64,000 nt of DNA from Acidaminobacter sp. (GCA_009881125.1 WXFH01000017.1:9028-73027), one strand, 5' to 3'; positions 52,141-61,679 are shown, numbered from the stretch's first letter. Notes: generated by a model from the sequence alone, not told the origin. Program-made: numbers and translations.

Positions 52141-54807
52141 GTGGACTACGACAAGTTGACGCCCATGATGCGGCAGTATTTTGAGATTAAGAACAGCTAT
52201 CAGGACTATATCCTGTTTTATAGGCTCGGCGACTTTTATGAGATGTTTTTTGATGACGCTGTCACCGCTTCCAGGGAGCTGGAATTGACGCTGACCGGCC
52301 GCAACTGCGGTCTGGAGGAACGGGCGCCGCTATGCGGCGTCCCTTATCATGCGGCGGATGTGTACCTCTCAAGACTGGTGGAAAAGGGCTACAAAGTTGC
52401 CATCTGCGAGCAGGTGGAGGATCCGGCCCTCGCCAAGGGGCTGGTCAAGCGTGAAGTGGTGCGGATCCTGACGCCGGGTACGGTCATTGATCCGGCCTTT
52501 TTGGATGAGAGGGAAAATAACTACGTCCTGGCGCTGAATGAGAGGAATGCCTGGTCTGTGGCCTACGCGGATATTACGACGGGCGAGCTGAAGACAACCC
52601 TTTTTGATCCCGAAAAAGGCGTTGACCGGGTGCTGGAAGAAATTCTCAAAGTTAAGCCAAGTGAGATTATTGTGAGTAAAGGGTTTGACGGTTTACATAA
52701 TAATATTATGTCAACCTTGACGGCCGAAGGCTACACTATGACCACAGTACCGGATGCTTATTTCGACCCTAATCAAGCTGCACCATTGATTCGTCGGGTT
52801 TATAGTGTTTTGTCCCTGGAAGGGCTGGGCCTCGTTCCTGACAGTGCTCAGCTGGGCGCTGTGGGCGGCTTGCTGGCTTATATTGAAGAAACCCAAAAGG
52901 TGGATCTCCGGCATTTTGAGCAGATCCTGGTCTATCAGACCGGTCAGTTCATGATGCTGGACAAGTTTGCCTGGCGCAACCTGGAGATTGTAGAGACCCT
53001 TAGGGATAAGCGCAAGCGCGGTTCACTCCTTTGGGTTCTGGACCATACGGCCACCAGCATGGGCGGCCGCAGGCTACGCCAATGGCTCGAACGGCCACTG
53101 CTGGATACAGAGGCTATTGAGCAGCGCCTGGAAACCGTTGACCTCTTCGTCAACGATCTGATCCTCCGGAGTGAGGTCCGGGAGCTCCTCAAGTCCGTTT
53201 ACGACCTGGAACGACTTTCTTCGAAGCTGGTCTTCGGGACTGTCAATGCCAGGGACCTTCTGGCGCTGAAATCCTCCCTGGCTATTCTGCCGGACCTCAA
53301 GGCCATCCTCAGCGACGCGGACGCGACTCTGCTCAATCAACTCAGGGGCGAGATTGATCCTCTTGAAGACGTTTATGATTTAATAGACCGTTCCATCGCG
53401 GACGAGCCGCCCATCTCTGTCAAAGAGGGGGGCTTGATCCGCTCTGATTACAACGCCGACCTGGCTGAACTGAGGGATATTGTCCAAAACGGGAAGCAGT
53501 GGATCCTGGATCTGGAGACCCGCGAACGTCAGCGTACCGGCATAAAATCCCTTAAAGTGGGCTTCAATAAAGTCTTTGGCTATTATCTGGATATCACCCG
53601 CACCAACAGTCACCTGGCCCCGGAGGATTACCAGCGCAAGCAGACCTTGGCCAATTCCGAGCGCTATATTACCCCGGAACTGAAGTCCCTGGAGGAAAAG
53701 GTTTTGGGTGCCGAGGAGCGCATCACCGGCCTCGAATATGAGCTGTTCAGCGAGATTCGTACTTTAGTGCTGGCCGAAGTCTCACGGCTGAAACGAACTG
53801 CAGATGCAGTGGCTTCCATTGATGTCCTCACGGGTCTGGCGGAGCTGGCCTATGTGCAGAATTACTGCCGCCCCCTCACTGGAGAGCCCGGTGCTTTAAC
53901 CATTGAAGGCGGACGACATCCGGTGATCGAAAAGATGTTCCCCAAGGTGCCGTTCATCCCCAATGATGCGTCCCTGGACCAGGATGAGCAGCAATTTCAC
54001 ATCATCACCGGCCCCAACATGGCCGGTAAGTCGACCTATCTGCGGCAGGTAGCGCTGATTACGCTGCTGTATCAGATTGGCTCCTTCGTCCCAGCCCACC
54101 GGGCATCACTGTTCCCGGTAGACCGGATCTTTACCCGCGTAGGCGCCTCTGATGACCTCTCACAGGGCCAATCCACCTTTATGGTGGAGATGATCGAGCT
54201 GTCCCACATCCTGCGCCACGCGACGTCACAGTCGCTCATTCTGCTGGATGAAATAGGCCGGGGCACCAGCACTTATGACGGCCTCAGTATTGCCTGGGCC
54301 GTGGTAGAGCACCTGTCACGACGCAGCGGCATCCGCGCAAAGACTATGTTTGCGACCCATTATCACGAGCTGACGGAGCTGGAAGGGAAGTTCAGCGGTG
54401 TCAAGAACTTCTGCATTGCCGTTCGGGAGCAGGGAGAGGATATTGTGTTCCTTCGCAAAATCGTCCGCGGCGGCGCCAATCAGAGCTTCGGCATTCAGGT
54501 GGCTCGGCTGGCGGGCCTGCCGGAGGCTGTGGTGACGCGGGCAAGACAGATTCTGAAAAAGCTTGAGGAAAATGATATCAATAATAATATTCAGCAGCTA
54601 AATGACCTCGACCCGGTTATGCCTTCTGAGCCAACGCCTGTGATGCAGCAGCTGAGCTTTCTGACGTCCGGCCAGGCCGAAAACCTTGTGTCAGAGATGG
54701 CAACCCTGGACGTGCTGAAAATGACACCCCTTGAGGCTATGGGCGCGCTGGACCGCCTGATCAATGAGGCGCGAAGAATTAACGGCAGCAGCGGAAAGGG
54801 GAGATGA
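52141..54807 (+). CDS. mutS: DNA mismatch repair protein MutS
   Basis: This 888-residue protein starts with GTG. Mismatch-binding FYE motif is in LGDFYEMFFDDA near residue 35. The core clamp and lever follow, with the ATPase Walker A TGPNMAGKST (about 622-631), GASDDLSQGQSTFMVEM and Walker B LILLDEIGRGTSTYDG, then the HTH block FGIQVARLAGLP. It overlaps mutL by four bases. Confidence 0.97.
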   Translation: MDYDKLTPMMRQYFEIKNSYQDYILFYRLGDFYEMFFDDAVTASRELELTLTGRNCGLEERAPLCGVPYHAADVYLSRLVEKGYKVAICEQVEDPALAKGLVKREVVRILTPGTVIDPAFLDERENNYVLALNERNAWSVAYADITTGELKTTLFDPEKGVDRVLEEILKVKPSEIIVSKGFDGLHNNIMSTLTAEGYTMTTVPDAYFDPNQAAPLIRRVYSVLSLEGLGLVPDSAQLGAVGGLLAYIEETQKVDLRHFEQILVYQTGQFMMLDKFAWRNLEIVETLRDKRKRGSLLWVLDHTATSMGGRRLRQWLERPLLDTEAIEQRLETVDLFVNDLILRSEVRELLKSVYDLERLSSKLVFGTVNARDLLALKSSLAILPDLKAILSDADATLLNQLRGEIDPLEDVYDLIDRSIADEPPISVKEGGLIRSDYNADLAELRDIVQNGKQWILDLETRERQRTGIKSLKVGFNKVFGYYLDITRTNSHLAPEDYQRKQTLANSERYITPELKSLEEKVLGAEERITGLEYELFSEIRTLVLAEVSRLKRTADAVASIDVLTGLAELAYVQNYCRPLTGEPGALTIEGGRHPVIEKMFPKVPFIPNDASLDQDEQQFHIITGPNMAGKSTYLRQVALITLLYQIGSFVPAHRASLFPVDRIFTRVGASDDLSQGQSTFMVEMIELSHILRHATSQSLILLDEIGRGTSTYDGLSIAWAVVEHLSRRSGIRAKTMFATHYHELTELEGKFSGVKNFCIAVREQGEDIVFLRKIVRGGANQSFGIQVARLAGLPEAVVTRARQILKKLEENDINNNIQQLNDLDPVMPSEPTPVMQQLSFLTSGQAENLVSEMATLDVLKMTPLEAMGALDRLINEARRINGSSGKGR

Positions 54808-57032
54808 GGATGACCCAACCAAACAAATCAATGAATGAAGAACAGCTCGCTGGACATGAAGGTGATGATGTCTTGACTTCATCCGTACCAGAACAGATTC
54901 ATCCAGTGGTCACCGAAGCCCATACCCTCCCCGAGCCCAAACGGATCCAAAGACTGTCACCTCAAGTATCGGATAAAATCGCTGCCGGCGAGGTTGTCGA
55001 ACGCCCTGCGGCGGTCATCAAAGAATTGGTTGAAAACGCGATTGATGCCGGGTCTACCCGTATTGTCGTCGAGGTCGAGCAGGGTGGGAAGAAGTACATT
55101 CGCGTCACAGACAACGGCTGCGGCATGAATCCGGAGGATGTGCCCCTGGCTTTTGAACGCCACGCTACCAGCAAAGTCGCCTCCATAGACGACCTGGTGT
55201 CCCTCAGGACTTTGGGTTTTAGAGGTGAAGCGCTGTCCAGCATTGCAGCTGTGTCGTATCTGGAGCTGACCACGCGGCGGCAAAAGGACGAGGAAGGCCT
55301 TCACATGACCCTGGCCGGCGGCCGGGAGACTGACCGCAGAGCAACCTCTGCGGCCCACGGTACGACCGTTGTCGTCAAAGATCTTTTCTTCAATACGCCG
55401 GCACGGCTGAAGTTTATGAAATCTGCGGCCTCAGAAGCCGCTTATATCAGTGACTTGATGACCAAGCTGGCCTTGTCCCATCCCGGGATTTCCTTTCAGT
55501 TCGTCCTCGATAAGAGGCTGGTCTTCAAGACGCCGGGAGATGATAAGGTTTTTTCAGCGGCTTACGCCACTTTAGAGCGTGGGCTGACACGTTCTTTATT
55601 CGAGTTCAGCTTTGAAAATGAGCTTGTCAAAGTGACAGGCTGGGCCTCCAAGATTGACTATACACGGGGCAACCGCAACTATCAGATGACCTTTGTCAAC
55701 GGGCGCTACGTGAAGAGCCGCATGACGCTGGACGCGATTCAATATGCCTATCAGGGACTGCTTCCGGGAAGCCGGTTTCCGGCGGTGCTCCTTTACCTGG
55801 AAATCCAGCCTGATGCCTGTGATGTCAATATTCATCCCCAAAAGACGGAGATCAAGTTCGAGAGGGAAGATGCCCTTCGGAACTTTTTATCCGTTGAGTT
55901 GAAGCGGGCCCTTGAGCAGCGGCAGCAGGTTCCCGTTAAAAGTTTTGTGGCGAAACCGGCCTTCGAACCGGGACCATCGGCACCAGTACCTGCTCTGGAT
56001 TCGTTCAACAGACCAAAAAGCCATACGGAATCACCATATAATGGCATAAATATAAGGCGAGATAGTTCAAGCTCTGGCACCGAATCCACTTTGGGGTCAG
56101 ACACTAAACTCAATTCAGTGACAGGCACCAAAACAGAATCAGTGTCAGACACCAAAACGAATTTGGTGACAGGCACCCATACTGACTCGGTGACGGGCAC
56201 CGACTTAGATCCGGAGACAGACCCAAGCGCCATCTCCGTGACTGGCACCAACTCCAAAAATGTGCCTGTCACACAAACCTCAAATGTCAGCCGGGAGTCG
56301 GGCAGCAGCTATGGCGGGCGTGATTTTACAAAGCACTCCGAACCCATCCGATTCGACTCGACGCTGCTCGAAAATCTCGTGATCCCGGAGACAAGATTTG
56401 CGGGACTTGAAGAAGCCGCAAGACCAACCGAAACGGCCCCCACTGAGACGCTTTATGACAGCGCGCGCTATGTTGGCCAGCTCTTCAAATCCTTCCTGAT
56501 GTATGAAAAGGAAAATCATATCCTTTTGATAGATCAGCATGCCGCCCATGAAAAAATACTTTATGCCAGGATGAAACGCGACTATGAGCGTCGCGAAGTC
56601 GTGAGGCAGCTTTTAGTCGAACCCATTCTGATTGAATGCGACCAAGCGACAGCGCTGCTCCTGGGCGAGAGAAGTGAGACCCTTGAAAAAATTGGTTTCA
56701 CCCTGGAACCTTTCGGCGAAACGGACTTCATCTTAAGAGAGGTCCCAATGCTGTTTGATGTCCCTGGTACCAAGCGGTTCTTTGAGCAGCTGAAGGACAA
56801 AGAAAGTGCCCACGAACTGCGCGCTGCCGCACAGAAACCCATTGAAGACCGGTTGATGAGCATGGCCTGTAAGGCCGCTGTCAAATCCAACGACGCCTTG
56901 ACGCCCTTTGAAGCGGCCCAATTGATCAAAGAGCTCAGAACCCTTGAATCGCCTTATACCTGCCCACACGGACGGCCACTCGTGGTGCGAATGGAACGGC
57001 AGGAAATTGAGAAAAAATTCCTCAGAACTTGA
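54804..57032 (+). CDS. mutL: DNA mismatch repair protein MutL with repeat-derived linker
   Basis: This 742-residue protein is about 100 longer than usual. The GHKL ATPase is intact: KIAAGEVVERPAAVIKELVE, DNGCGM and GFRGEALSS. The C-terminal dimerisation and endonuclease domain has DQHAAHEKILYA (final Glu of the usual DQHA-x2-E-x4-E is Ala here), MACKAAVKSN and CPHGRP. The interdomain linker (about 385-505) contains a PSA copy of the GCCGATGGT element (55973-55982), then a 24-nt array giving SVTGT/SVSDT/LVTGT repeats (about residues 422-500). Frame is kept because 24 is a multiple of three. Confidence 0.95.
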   Translation: MRMTQPNKSMNEEQLAGHEGDDVLTSSVPEQIHPVVTEAHTLPEPKRIQRLSPQVSDKIAAGEVVERPAAVIKELVENAIDAGSTRIVVEVEQGGKKYIRVTDNGCGMNPEDVPLAFERHATSKVASIDDLVSLRTLGFRGEALSSIAAVSYLELTTRRQKDEEGLHMTLAGGRETDRRATSAAHGTTVVVKDLFFNTPARLKFMKSAASEAAYISDLMTKLALSHPGISFQFVLDKRLVFKTPGDDKVFSAAYATLERGLTRSLFEFSFENELVKVTGWASKIDYTRGNRNYQMTFVNGRYVKSRMTLDAIQYAYQGLLPGSRFPAVLLYLEIQPDACDVNIHPQKTEIKFEREDALRNFLSVELKRALEQRQQVPVKSFVAKPAFEPGPSAPVPALDSFNRPKSHTESPYNGINIRRDSSSSGTESTLGSDTKLNSVTGTKTESVSDTKTNLVTGTHTDSVTGTDLDPETDPSAISVTGTNSKNVPVTQTSNVSRESGSSYGGRDFTKHSEPIRFDSTLLENLVIPETRFAGLEEAARPTETAPTETLYDSARYVGQLFKSFLMYEKENHILLIDQHAAHEKILYARMKRDYERREVVRQLLVEPILIECDQATALLLGERSETLEKIGFTLEPFGETDFILREVPMLFDVPGTKRFFEQLKDKESAHELRAAAQKPIEDRLMSMACKAAVKSNDALTPFEAAQLIKELRTLESPYTCPHGRPLVVRMERQEIEKKFLRT
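56063..56278 (+). repeat. 24-nt array inside mutL coding sequence
   Basis: CAAGCTCTGGCACCGAATC is the same head as at 39738 and 26238. It is followed by units such as TCAGTGACAGGCACCAAAAC(AGAA), TCAGTGTCAGACACCAAAAC(GAAT) and TTGGTGACAGGCACCCATAC(TGAC), all 24 bases, with divergent ones at the end. The units are more diverged than at 39770, as expected for an older copy under coding constraint. Confidence 0.92.
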
Positions 57033-57056
57033 GAACTTAACGTGAGCAGGTGAGAT

Positions 57057-58058
57057 ATGACTCTACAACTTTCAAAAACTTCTGCCCATTCAGCCGAACC
57101 AGCTCCCACGGCATCCCCCAGAGACGTGGTCATGCTCGCAGGCCCAACCGCAGTTGGCAAGACGAAGATCTCCATTGAGCTCTGTCACAGGCTTGACGGC
57201 GAAATTGTGTCTGCGGACTCCATGCAGATTTACCGTCACATGAACATAGGCAGCGCGAAGCCTTCTAAAGAAGAGCAGGAGGGCGTACCTCACCACATGA
57301 TGGACGTGGCGGACCCCAATCTTCCATTTACAGCCGCTGATTATAAAGCGGCTGCGGAGCAGTGCCTGGAGGACATTCTATCCAGGGGCAGACTGCCCAT
57401 TCTGGTTGGTGGCACCGGTCTCTACTTCGACGCTTTGCTGTTTGACCGGGATTTTTCCGGAGCCAGCGGGGACGCCGCCCTGCGCAAACGGCTTGAAGCC
57501 ATAGCTACAGAGGAGGGCAAGGATGCCCTCCATGATAGGCTCAGAGCCCAGGATCCCGAAGCTGCGGATCGAATCCACCCCAATAATGTAAGGCGTGTGG
57601 TCCGCGCCCTGGAGCTGCTTGAGACCACAGGTGCCGCGACGCCGGCTTTCGACACCGCGCCCGTTCCGAATCCGCGTTTCAATTTTATTTTGCTCGGACT
57701 CACTGACCATAGGCAAGCGCTCTATGAGCGGATTGACCGGCGAGTCGACCTTATGTTTGAGGCGGGCCTCATCGACGAAATAATTTTTTTGAAAAACTTG
57801 GGTTTAAGTGATAAAAGTCAGTCCATGCAGGGTATAGGATACAAGGAAGTATTCCGATATCTAGACGGACTGGCAACACTTGAAGAGACCAAGGATTTGA
57901 TCAAGCAAAGCTCCAGGCGCTACGCCAAGCGTCAGCTCACTTGGTTCAAGCGATATCCGACCCTTCAGTGGTTTGACACAGCCGGCCTGACGGATCTCGA
58001 TTCGGTCATCGATCAGATAGAGAGAGCCATTCGTCAAAAATTGTCACGGGAGGGTTAA
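57057..58058 (+). CDS. miaA: tRNA dimethylallyltransferase MiaA
   Basis: This 333-residue enzyme places the dimethylallyl group on A37 of tRNA, the substrate of MiaB. P-loop [29 protein letters not shown], the loop [21 protein letters not shown] and the tRNA-binding [12 protein letters not shown] are seen. The N-terminal 20 residues before [12 protein letters not shown] are an extension. It begins 24 bases after mutL. Confidence 0.95.
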   Translation: MTLQLSKTSAHSAEPAPTASPRDVVMLAGPTAVGKTKISIELCHRLDGEIVSADSMQIYRHMNIGSAKPSKEEQEGVPHHMMDVADPNLPFTAADYKAAAEQCLEDILSRGRLPILVGGTGLYFDALLFDRDFSGASGDAALRKRLEAIATEEGKDALHDRLRAQDPEAADRIHPNNVRRVVRALELLETTGAATPAFDTAPVPNPRFNFILLGLTDHRQALYERIDRRVDLMFEAGLIDEIIFLKNLGLSDKSQSMQGIGYKEVFRYLDGLATLEETKDLIKQSSRRYAKRQLTWFKRYPTLQWFDTAGLTDLDSVIDQIERAIRQKLSREG

Positions 58059-58062
58059 TCGT

Positions 58063-58314
58063 ATGAAAGTCTCATTGAATCTGCAGGACATTTTTCTCAA
58101 CCAGGTGAGAAAGGATAAAACCCAAATCACCATTTTTCTCATCAGCGGCTACCAGATCAAGGGCCATGTCAAAGGTTTTGACAGTTATACCATAGTCCTT
58201 GACAGTGAGGGCAAGCAGCAAATGATCTACAAACACGCCATTTCAACCATTATCCCTAGCCGTGCGGTCAATTTCAATACCGGCAGACCGGAGGACCCGC
58301 CTGTCGTTGATTAG
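58063..58314 (+). CDS. hfq: RNA chaperone Hfq
   Basis: This 83-residue Sm-fold protein has the Sm1 region [20 protein letters not shown] and the Sm2 signature IYKHAISTI. It begins four bases after miaA, its usual place, and is followed by a terminator. Confidence 0.96.
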   Translation: MKVSLNLQDIFLNQVRKDKTQITIFLISGYQIKGHVKGFDSYTIVLDSEGKQQMIYKHAISTIIPSRAVNFNTGRPEDPPVVD

Positions 58315-58353
58315 TTTAACCGCAACCTAATCTCTTGTGGCGCATAACTCTGA

Positions 58354-58385
58354 AGGGCGCTCCTTTATGGAGCGCTCTTTTTTAT
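58354..58385 (+). terminator. Rho-independent terminator after hfq
   Basis: AGGGCGCTCC and GGAGCGCTCT pair (one wobble) around TTTAT, followed by TTTTTT. A lone TGCCGATGGT follows at 58393-58402. Confidence 0.85.
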
Positions 58386-58596
58386 GTTTTTTTGCCGATG
58401 GTCGTTTATCCAACCAATTCGTCCCTAAAGTCATTGACCGCGCCTTGACGACGGTGACAAAAAAGTGAATAATAAGAAGGTAATTTTTCGGGTAATATTT
58501 TGAACCAGGTTAAACGACACTCAAAAACGTTTCATGTCCACTTCACCCCGTAAAGAAATACCTCGCATAACAAAATCCCAAAGGGAGGTCTGCCTT

Positions 58597-59937
58597 TTGC
58601 CACATTATCTTGAACTTCTCGGCATCCCGGAAGATGTTCTGACCCTCGTCCAAGACGTGGAGCAGGACATTACCGCTCTGAATGCTGACATCGACGCGAA
58701 GGCGTCCTATAATCAGATCAAAATCCTGAAAGGCATGCAGGAGCACCGCTTAAGTGACATGCATTTCGCCTGGAACACCGGCTACGGCTATGATGATCCT
58801 GGTCGCGAAACTGTTGAGAAAATCTACGCCACCGTTTTCGACGCAGAGGCTGCCCTGGTGCGCCCCCTCATTGTCAACGGCACTCACGCGCTGGCCCTTT
58901 GCCTGCAGGGAACACTGCGCCCCGGCGACCTGATGATCAGCGTCACGGGCAAACCCTATGACACTTTGGATCAGGTGATTGGGATCACGACAAAAAATGA
59001 TTCGACAGTGGTTAAAGCTGCCGGTGCCGGAAGTTTTGCTGACAGGCAGCCATCGGCAAGAGGGCAGGGTTCTTTGTCCGAATATGGCATCCGCTATGCC
59101 CAGATCGACCTACTGGAGGACGGAAGCCTCGACTTGGAGCGTATCGCCACCTGCGTCAGTGCCGAGCGCCCCCGCATGATCTACCTCCAGCGTTCCAGCG
59201 GCTACAGCTGGCGCCGCTCCCTGACCGTACCGGAAATCGCCGGCATGATTCGTCATATAAAAGCCATTGATCCGGATGTCATTGTTATGGTCGACAATTG
59301 CTACGGCGAATTCATTGATACCCAGGAGCCCACCAGCGTTGGCGCGGACCTCATGGCCGGCTCCCTCATAAAAAACCCCGGCGGCGGCCTGGCCCTCAGC
59401 GGCGGCTATATCGTCGGTCGCAAAGACTTGGTAGAACTCGTCTCCTATCGCATGACTACCCCGGGCATAGGCGGAGAGTGCGGCTTGACTTTTGGACAGA
59501 ACCGCACTATTCTTCAAGGCCTCTTCATGGCGCCAAACGTCGTTGCCTCCGCACTGAAAGGCGCGGTCTTCTGCGCCCGCCTCTATGAGCGCCTCGGCTT
59601 TGATGTCAATCCAAAATGGGACGCAAACCGCAGTGATATCATTCAAGCCGTCCGACTGAGCAGCGCCGACCGGGTCATCAGCTTCTGCCGCGGCATCCAG
59701 AGCGCGGCACCCGTGGATGCCCATGTGGTTCCGCTCCCTTGGGCCATGCCAGGTTATACCAGCGATGTCATCATGGCTGCCGGCGCCTTTGTTCAAGGCT
59801 CCTCGATTGAGCTCAGCGCTGACGCGCCAATTCGTGAGCCTTTCGACGTTTTCTTCCAGGGCGGTCTGACCTTCGCCCATTCTCAATATGGCGCGGTTCG
59901 AAGCCTGCTGGCTATGAGGGAAGACGGCGTCCTTTAA
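58597..59937 (+). CDS. ynbB: Methionine gamma-lyase-like PLP protein (YnbB/aluminium resistance family)
   Basis: This 446-residue fold-type I PLP enzyme uses a TTG start at 58597, with GGGAGG eight bases ahead; an ATG at 58534 has no ribosome site. Visible motifs are GYGYDDPGRETVEKIYATVF, VDNCYGEF and the PLP-lysine region GSLIKNPGGGLA (K259). The family follows hfq in Firmicutes and is annotated as aluminium resistance or methionine gamma-lyase. The true reaction is unsettled. An insertion FADRQPSARGQGSL (about 151-164) holds a variant of the repeat, CCATCGGCA (59050-59058). Confidence 0.88.
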   Translation: MPHYLELLGIPEDVLTLVQDVEQDITALNADIDAKASYNQIKILKGMQEHRLSDMHFAWNTGYGYDDPGRETVEKIYATVFDAEAALVRPLIVNGTHALALCLQGTLRPGDLMISVTGKPYDTLDQVIGITTKNDSTVVKAAGAGSFADRQPSARGQGSLSEYGIRYAQIDLLEDGSLDLERIATCVSAERPRMIYLQRSSGYSWRRSLTVPEIAGMIRHIKAIDPDVIVMVDNCYGEFIDTQEPTSVGADLMAGSLIKNPGGGLALSGGYIVGRKDLVELVSYRMTTPGIGGECGLTFGQNRTILQGLFMAPNVVASALKGAVFCARLYERLGFDVNPKWDANRSDIIQAVRLSSADRVISFCRGIQSAAPVDAHVVPLPWAMPGYTSDVIMAAGAFVQGSSIELSADAPIREPFDVFFQGGLTFAHSQYGAVRSLLAMREDGVL

Positions 59938-60030
59938 GATCAATTTCAACTTTAGTCATGTTCCTCCAAGCCTTCCGCCGTGCAGGTGATACGCGTTCCG
60001 TTTGAACTTTTCACATTTTTCTGTGAAATA

Positions 60031-60059
60031 ATCTTGTAACCTTTTTGTTGCTATGATAT
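60031..60059 (+). promoter_or_regulatory. Promoter of the second NCS2 permease leader
   Basis: TTGTAA, 17 bases, TATACT: the hexamers lie within 60031-60063 and end near 60062. Transcription from here would include the structured leader and attenuator before the gene at 60250. Confidence 0.6.
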
Positions 60060-60063
60060 ACTA

Positions 60064-60151
60064 GCCCCATAGCAGAAACCGATTGATGCGGTATCTGTCA
60101 CTCAAAACTTCATCAAAACTGCTGGAACCCAGCAAAGATTCAGGCTTTACA
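60064..60151 (+). promoter_or_regulatory. Structured mRNA leader of unknown class
   Basis: The leader contains a CAG/CCG...CGG/CTG stem near 60072-60107 and a perfect GCTGG-AAC-CCAGC hairpin (60121-60133), ahead of a terminator. It has the layout of a riboswitch or other attenuator for a purine permease. I could not assign a known class. Confidence 0.4.
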
Positions 60152-60197
60152 GGGTCAGTATTAATGCACGCGCATTGATGCTGACTCTTTTTATTTA
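60152..60197 (+). terminator. Leader terminator (attenuator) before NCS2 permease
   Basis: GTCAGTATTAATGC and GCATTGATGCTGAC pair with a wobble around ACGC, then TCTTTTTATTT. It lies about 50 bases before the permease ATG in the same transcript. Confidence 0.8.
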
Positions 60198-60249
60198 ACG
60201 CAAACGCACTCATAATTCTATGTCAACACCATTTTGGAGGGGAGATTTT

Positions 60250-61656
60250 ATGAGCACTAAGTCCACATCGATCTTTGATTTTTATGGCAAACCTGATTTC
60301 CTGACCGCACTGCCGCTTTCTTTCCAGCACGTCCTTGCTATGATCGTAGGCAACATTACGCCAGCCCTGATCATTTCAGGTACTGTCAATGCCCTCGCTG
60401 CTAAAACAGGCATCGCCGGCCAAGGTGCAGACGCCGCCACACTCGTTCAAAGTGCAATGTTCCTCGCAGCTATTGCTACGCTGATTCAGCTGTTCCCAGT
60501 CATGATCGTCGGCTCCAAGCTCCCAGTCATCATGGGTGTCAGCTTTGCTTACATACCTACTATGACCGCTATTGGCTCACAATACGGACTCCCGGGGATC
60601 CTCGGCGCACAGATTATCGGCGGTGTCATAGGGATCTTGGTCGGAATCTTTATCAAACCACTCAGAAAATACTTCCCGCCGATTGTTGCGGGCACAGTCG
60701 TTATGAGTATCGGTCTCTCCCTCTATACGACAGCTGTCAACTACATTGGCGGCGGCGCAGGTCTCAAAGCAACAGCGCCTGAGCTCTTTGGCGCACCTAA
60801 CCAGCTCATCGTCGGTTTCGCTACACTTATTACAGTATTGATCGTCGGCCAATTTGGCAAGGGCATCGTTAAACTGTCCTCGATCTTGATCGGTATTCTC
60901 GTCGGTTATGCTATTGCGCTCCCGCTTGGTATGGTCAATTTCGCAGCCATCGGCCAAAAGTCCTGGTTTGCACTTCCGGCTCTCGGCCAGTTCCCAATTG
61001 AATTCCACCCGGCAGCGATCGTCTCCATGGCTGTTATCTTTATTGTCAACTCGATCCAAGCAGTCGGCGACTTGTCCGCTACCACTATTGGCGGTATGAA
61101 CCGCGAAGTTACGGATACTGAGCTCCGCGGCGGCATCATTGCCAGCAACATGGCTTCCATAGTTGGCGCTTTCTTTGGTGGTCTGCCAGTTGCGACATAC
61201 AGCCAGAACGTCGGTATCGTCTCCACAACGAAAGTTGTCAGCCGCGTTGTCTTCTTGTTCGCTGCAGTCTTCGTTCTGGTCGCAGGCTTCATTCCTAAGT
61301 TTGGCGCACTCATGACGACCATTCCACAGGCGGTTATCGGCGGCGCGACCATCGGCGTCTTCGCTATCATTACCATGTCTGGTGTGCGTTTGATCACCCA
61401 GCAGGAAATGACAACGAGAAACACGACTATTGTCGGCCTTGCTCTTGCACTTGGTATGGGCATCACTGCAGTTCCTCAGTTCCTCGCGAACTATCCAAAG
61501 TGGGTCTCCATGGTCTTTGGCAGCTCCCCGGTTGTTATCGCAACGATCGTTGCTTTCGCGCTGAATATCATCCTTCCTAAGAAATCTCTTGCGGATGAGC
61601 AAAGAGAGCGTGACGAGATCGAATCAAAGCGTGAAGCGAAAGCTGCAGGCAAATAA
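60250..61656 (+). CDS. NCS2 family purine/uracil permease, second copy
   Basis: This 468-residue protein starts at the ATG at 60250, after GGAGGGGAG. It is polytopic, with NCS2 motifs LPLSFQHVLAMIVGNITPAL, PVIMGVSFAYIP, YFPPIVAGTVVMSIG and GGLPVATYSQNVGIVSTTKV. NxxxxSQNxG-like regions suggest xanthine or urate. The charged C-tail ends KREAKAAGK. It is not closely similar to the permease at 30244-31602, but both sit behind leader terminators, pointing to parallel control by purine status. Confidence 0.9.
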   Translation: MSTKSTSIFDFYGKPDFLTALPLSFQHVLAMIVGNITPALIISGTVNALAAKTGIAGQGADAATLVQSAMFLAAIATLIQLFPVMIVGSKLPVIMGVSFAYIPTMTAIGSQYGLPGILGAQIIGGVIGILVGIFIKPLRKYFPPIVAGTVVMSIGLSLYTTAVNYIGGGAGLKATAPELFGAPNQLIVGFATLITVLIVGQFGKGIVKLSSILIGILVGYAIALPLGMVNFAAIGQKSWFALPALGQFPIEFHPAAIVSMAVIFIVNSIQAVGDLSATTIGGMNREVTDTELRGGIIASNMASIVGAFFGGLPVATYSQNVGIVSTTKVVSRVVFLFAAVFVLVAGFIPKFGALMTTIPQAVIGGATIGVFAIITMSGVRLITQQEMTTRNTTIVGLALALGMGITAVPQFLANYPKWVSMVFGSSPVVIATIVAFALNIILPKKSLADEQRERDEIESKREAKAAGK

Positions 61657-61679
61657 TAAAGGCATACAATGATTAATAT

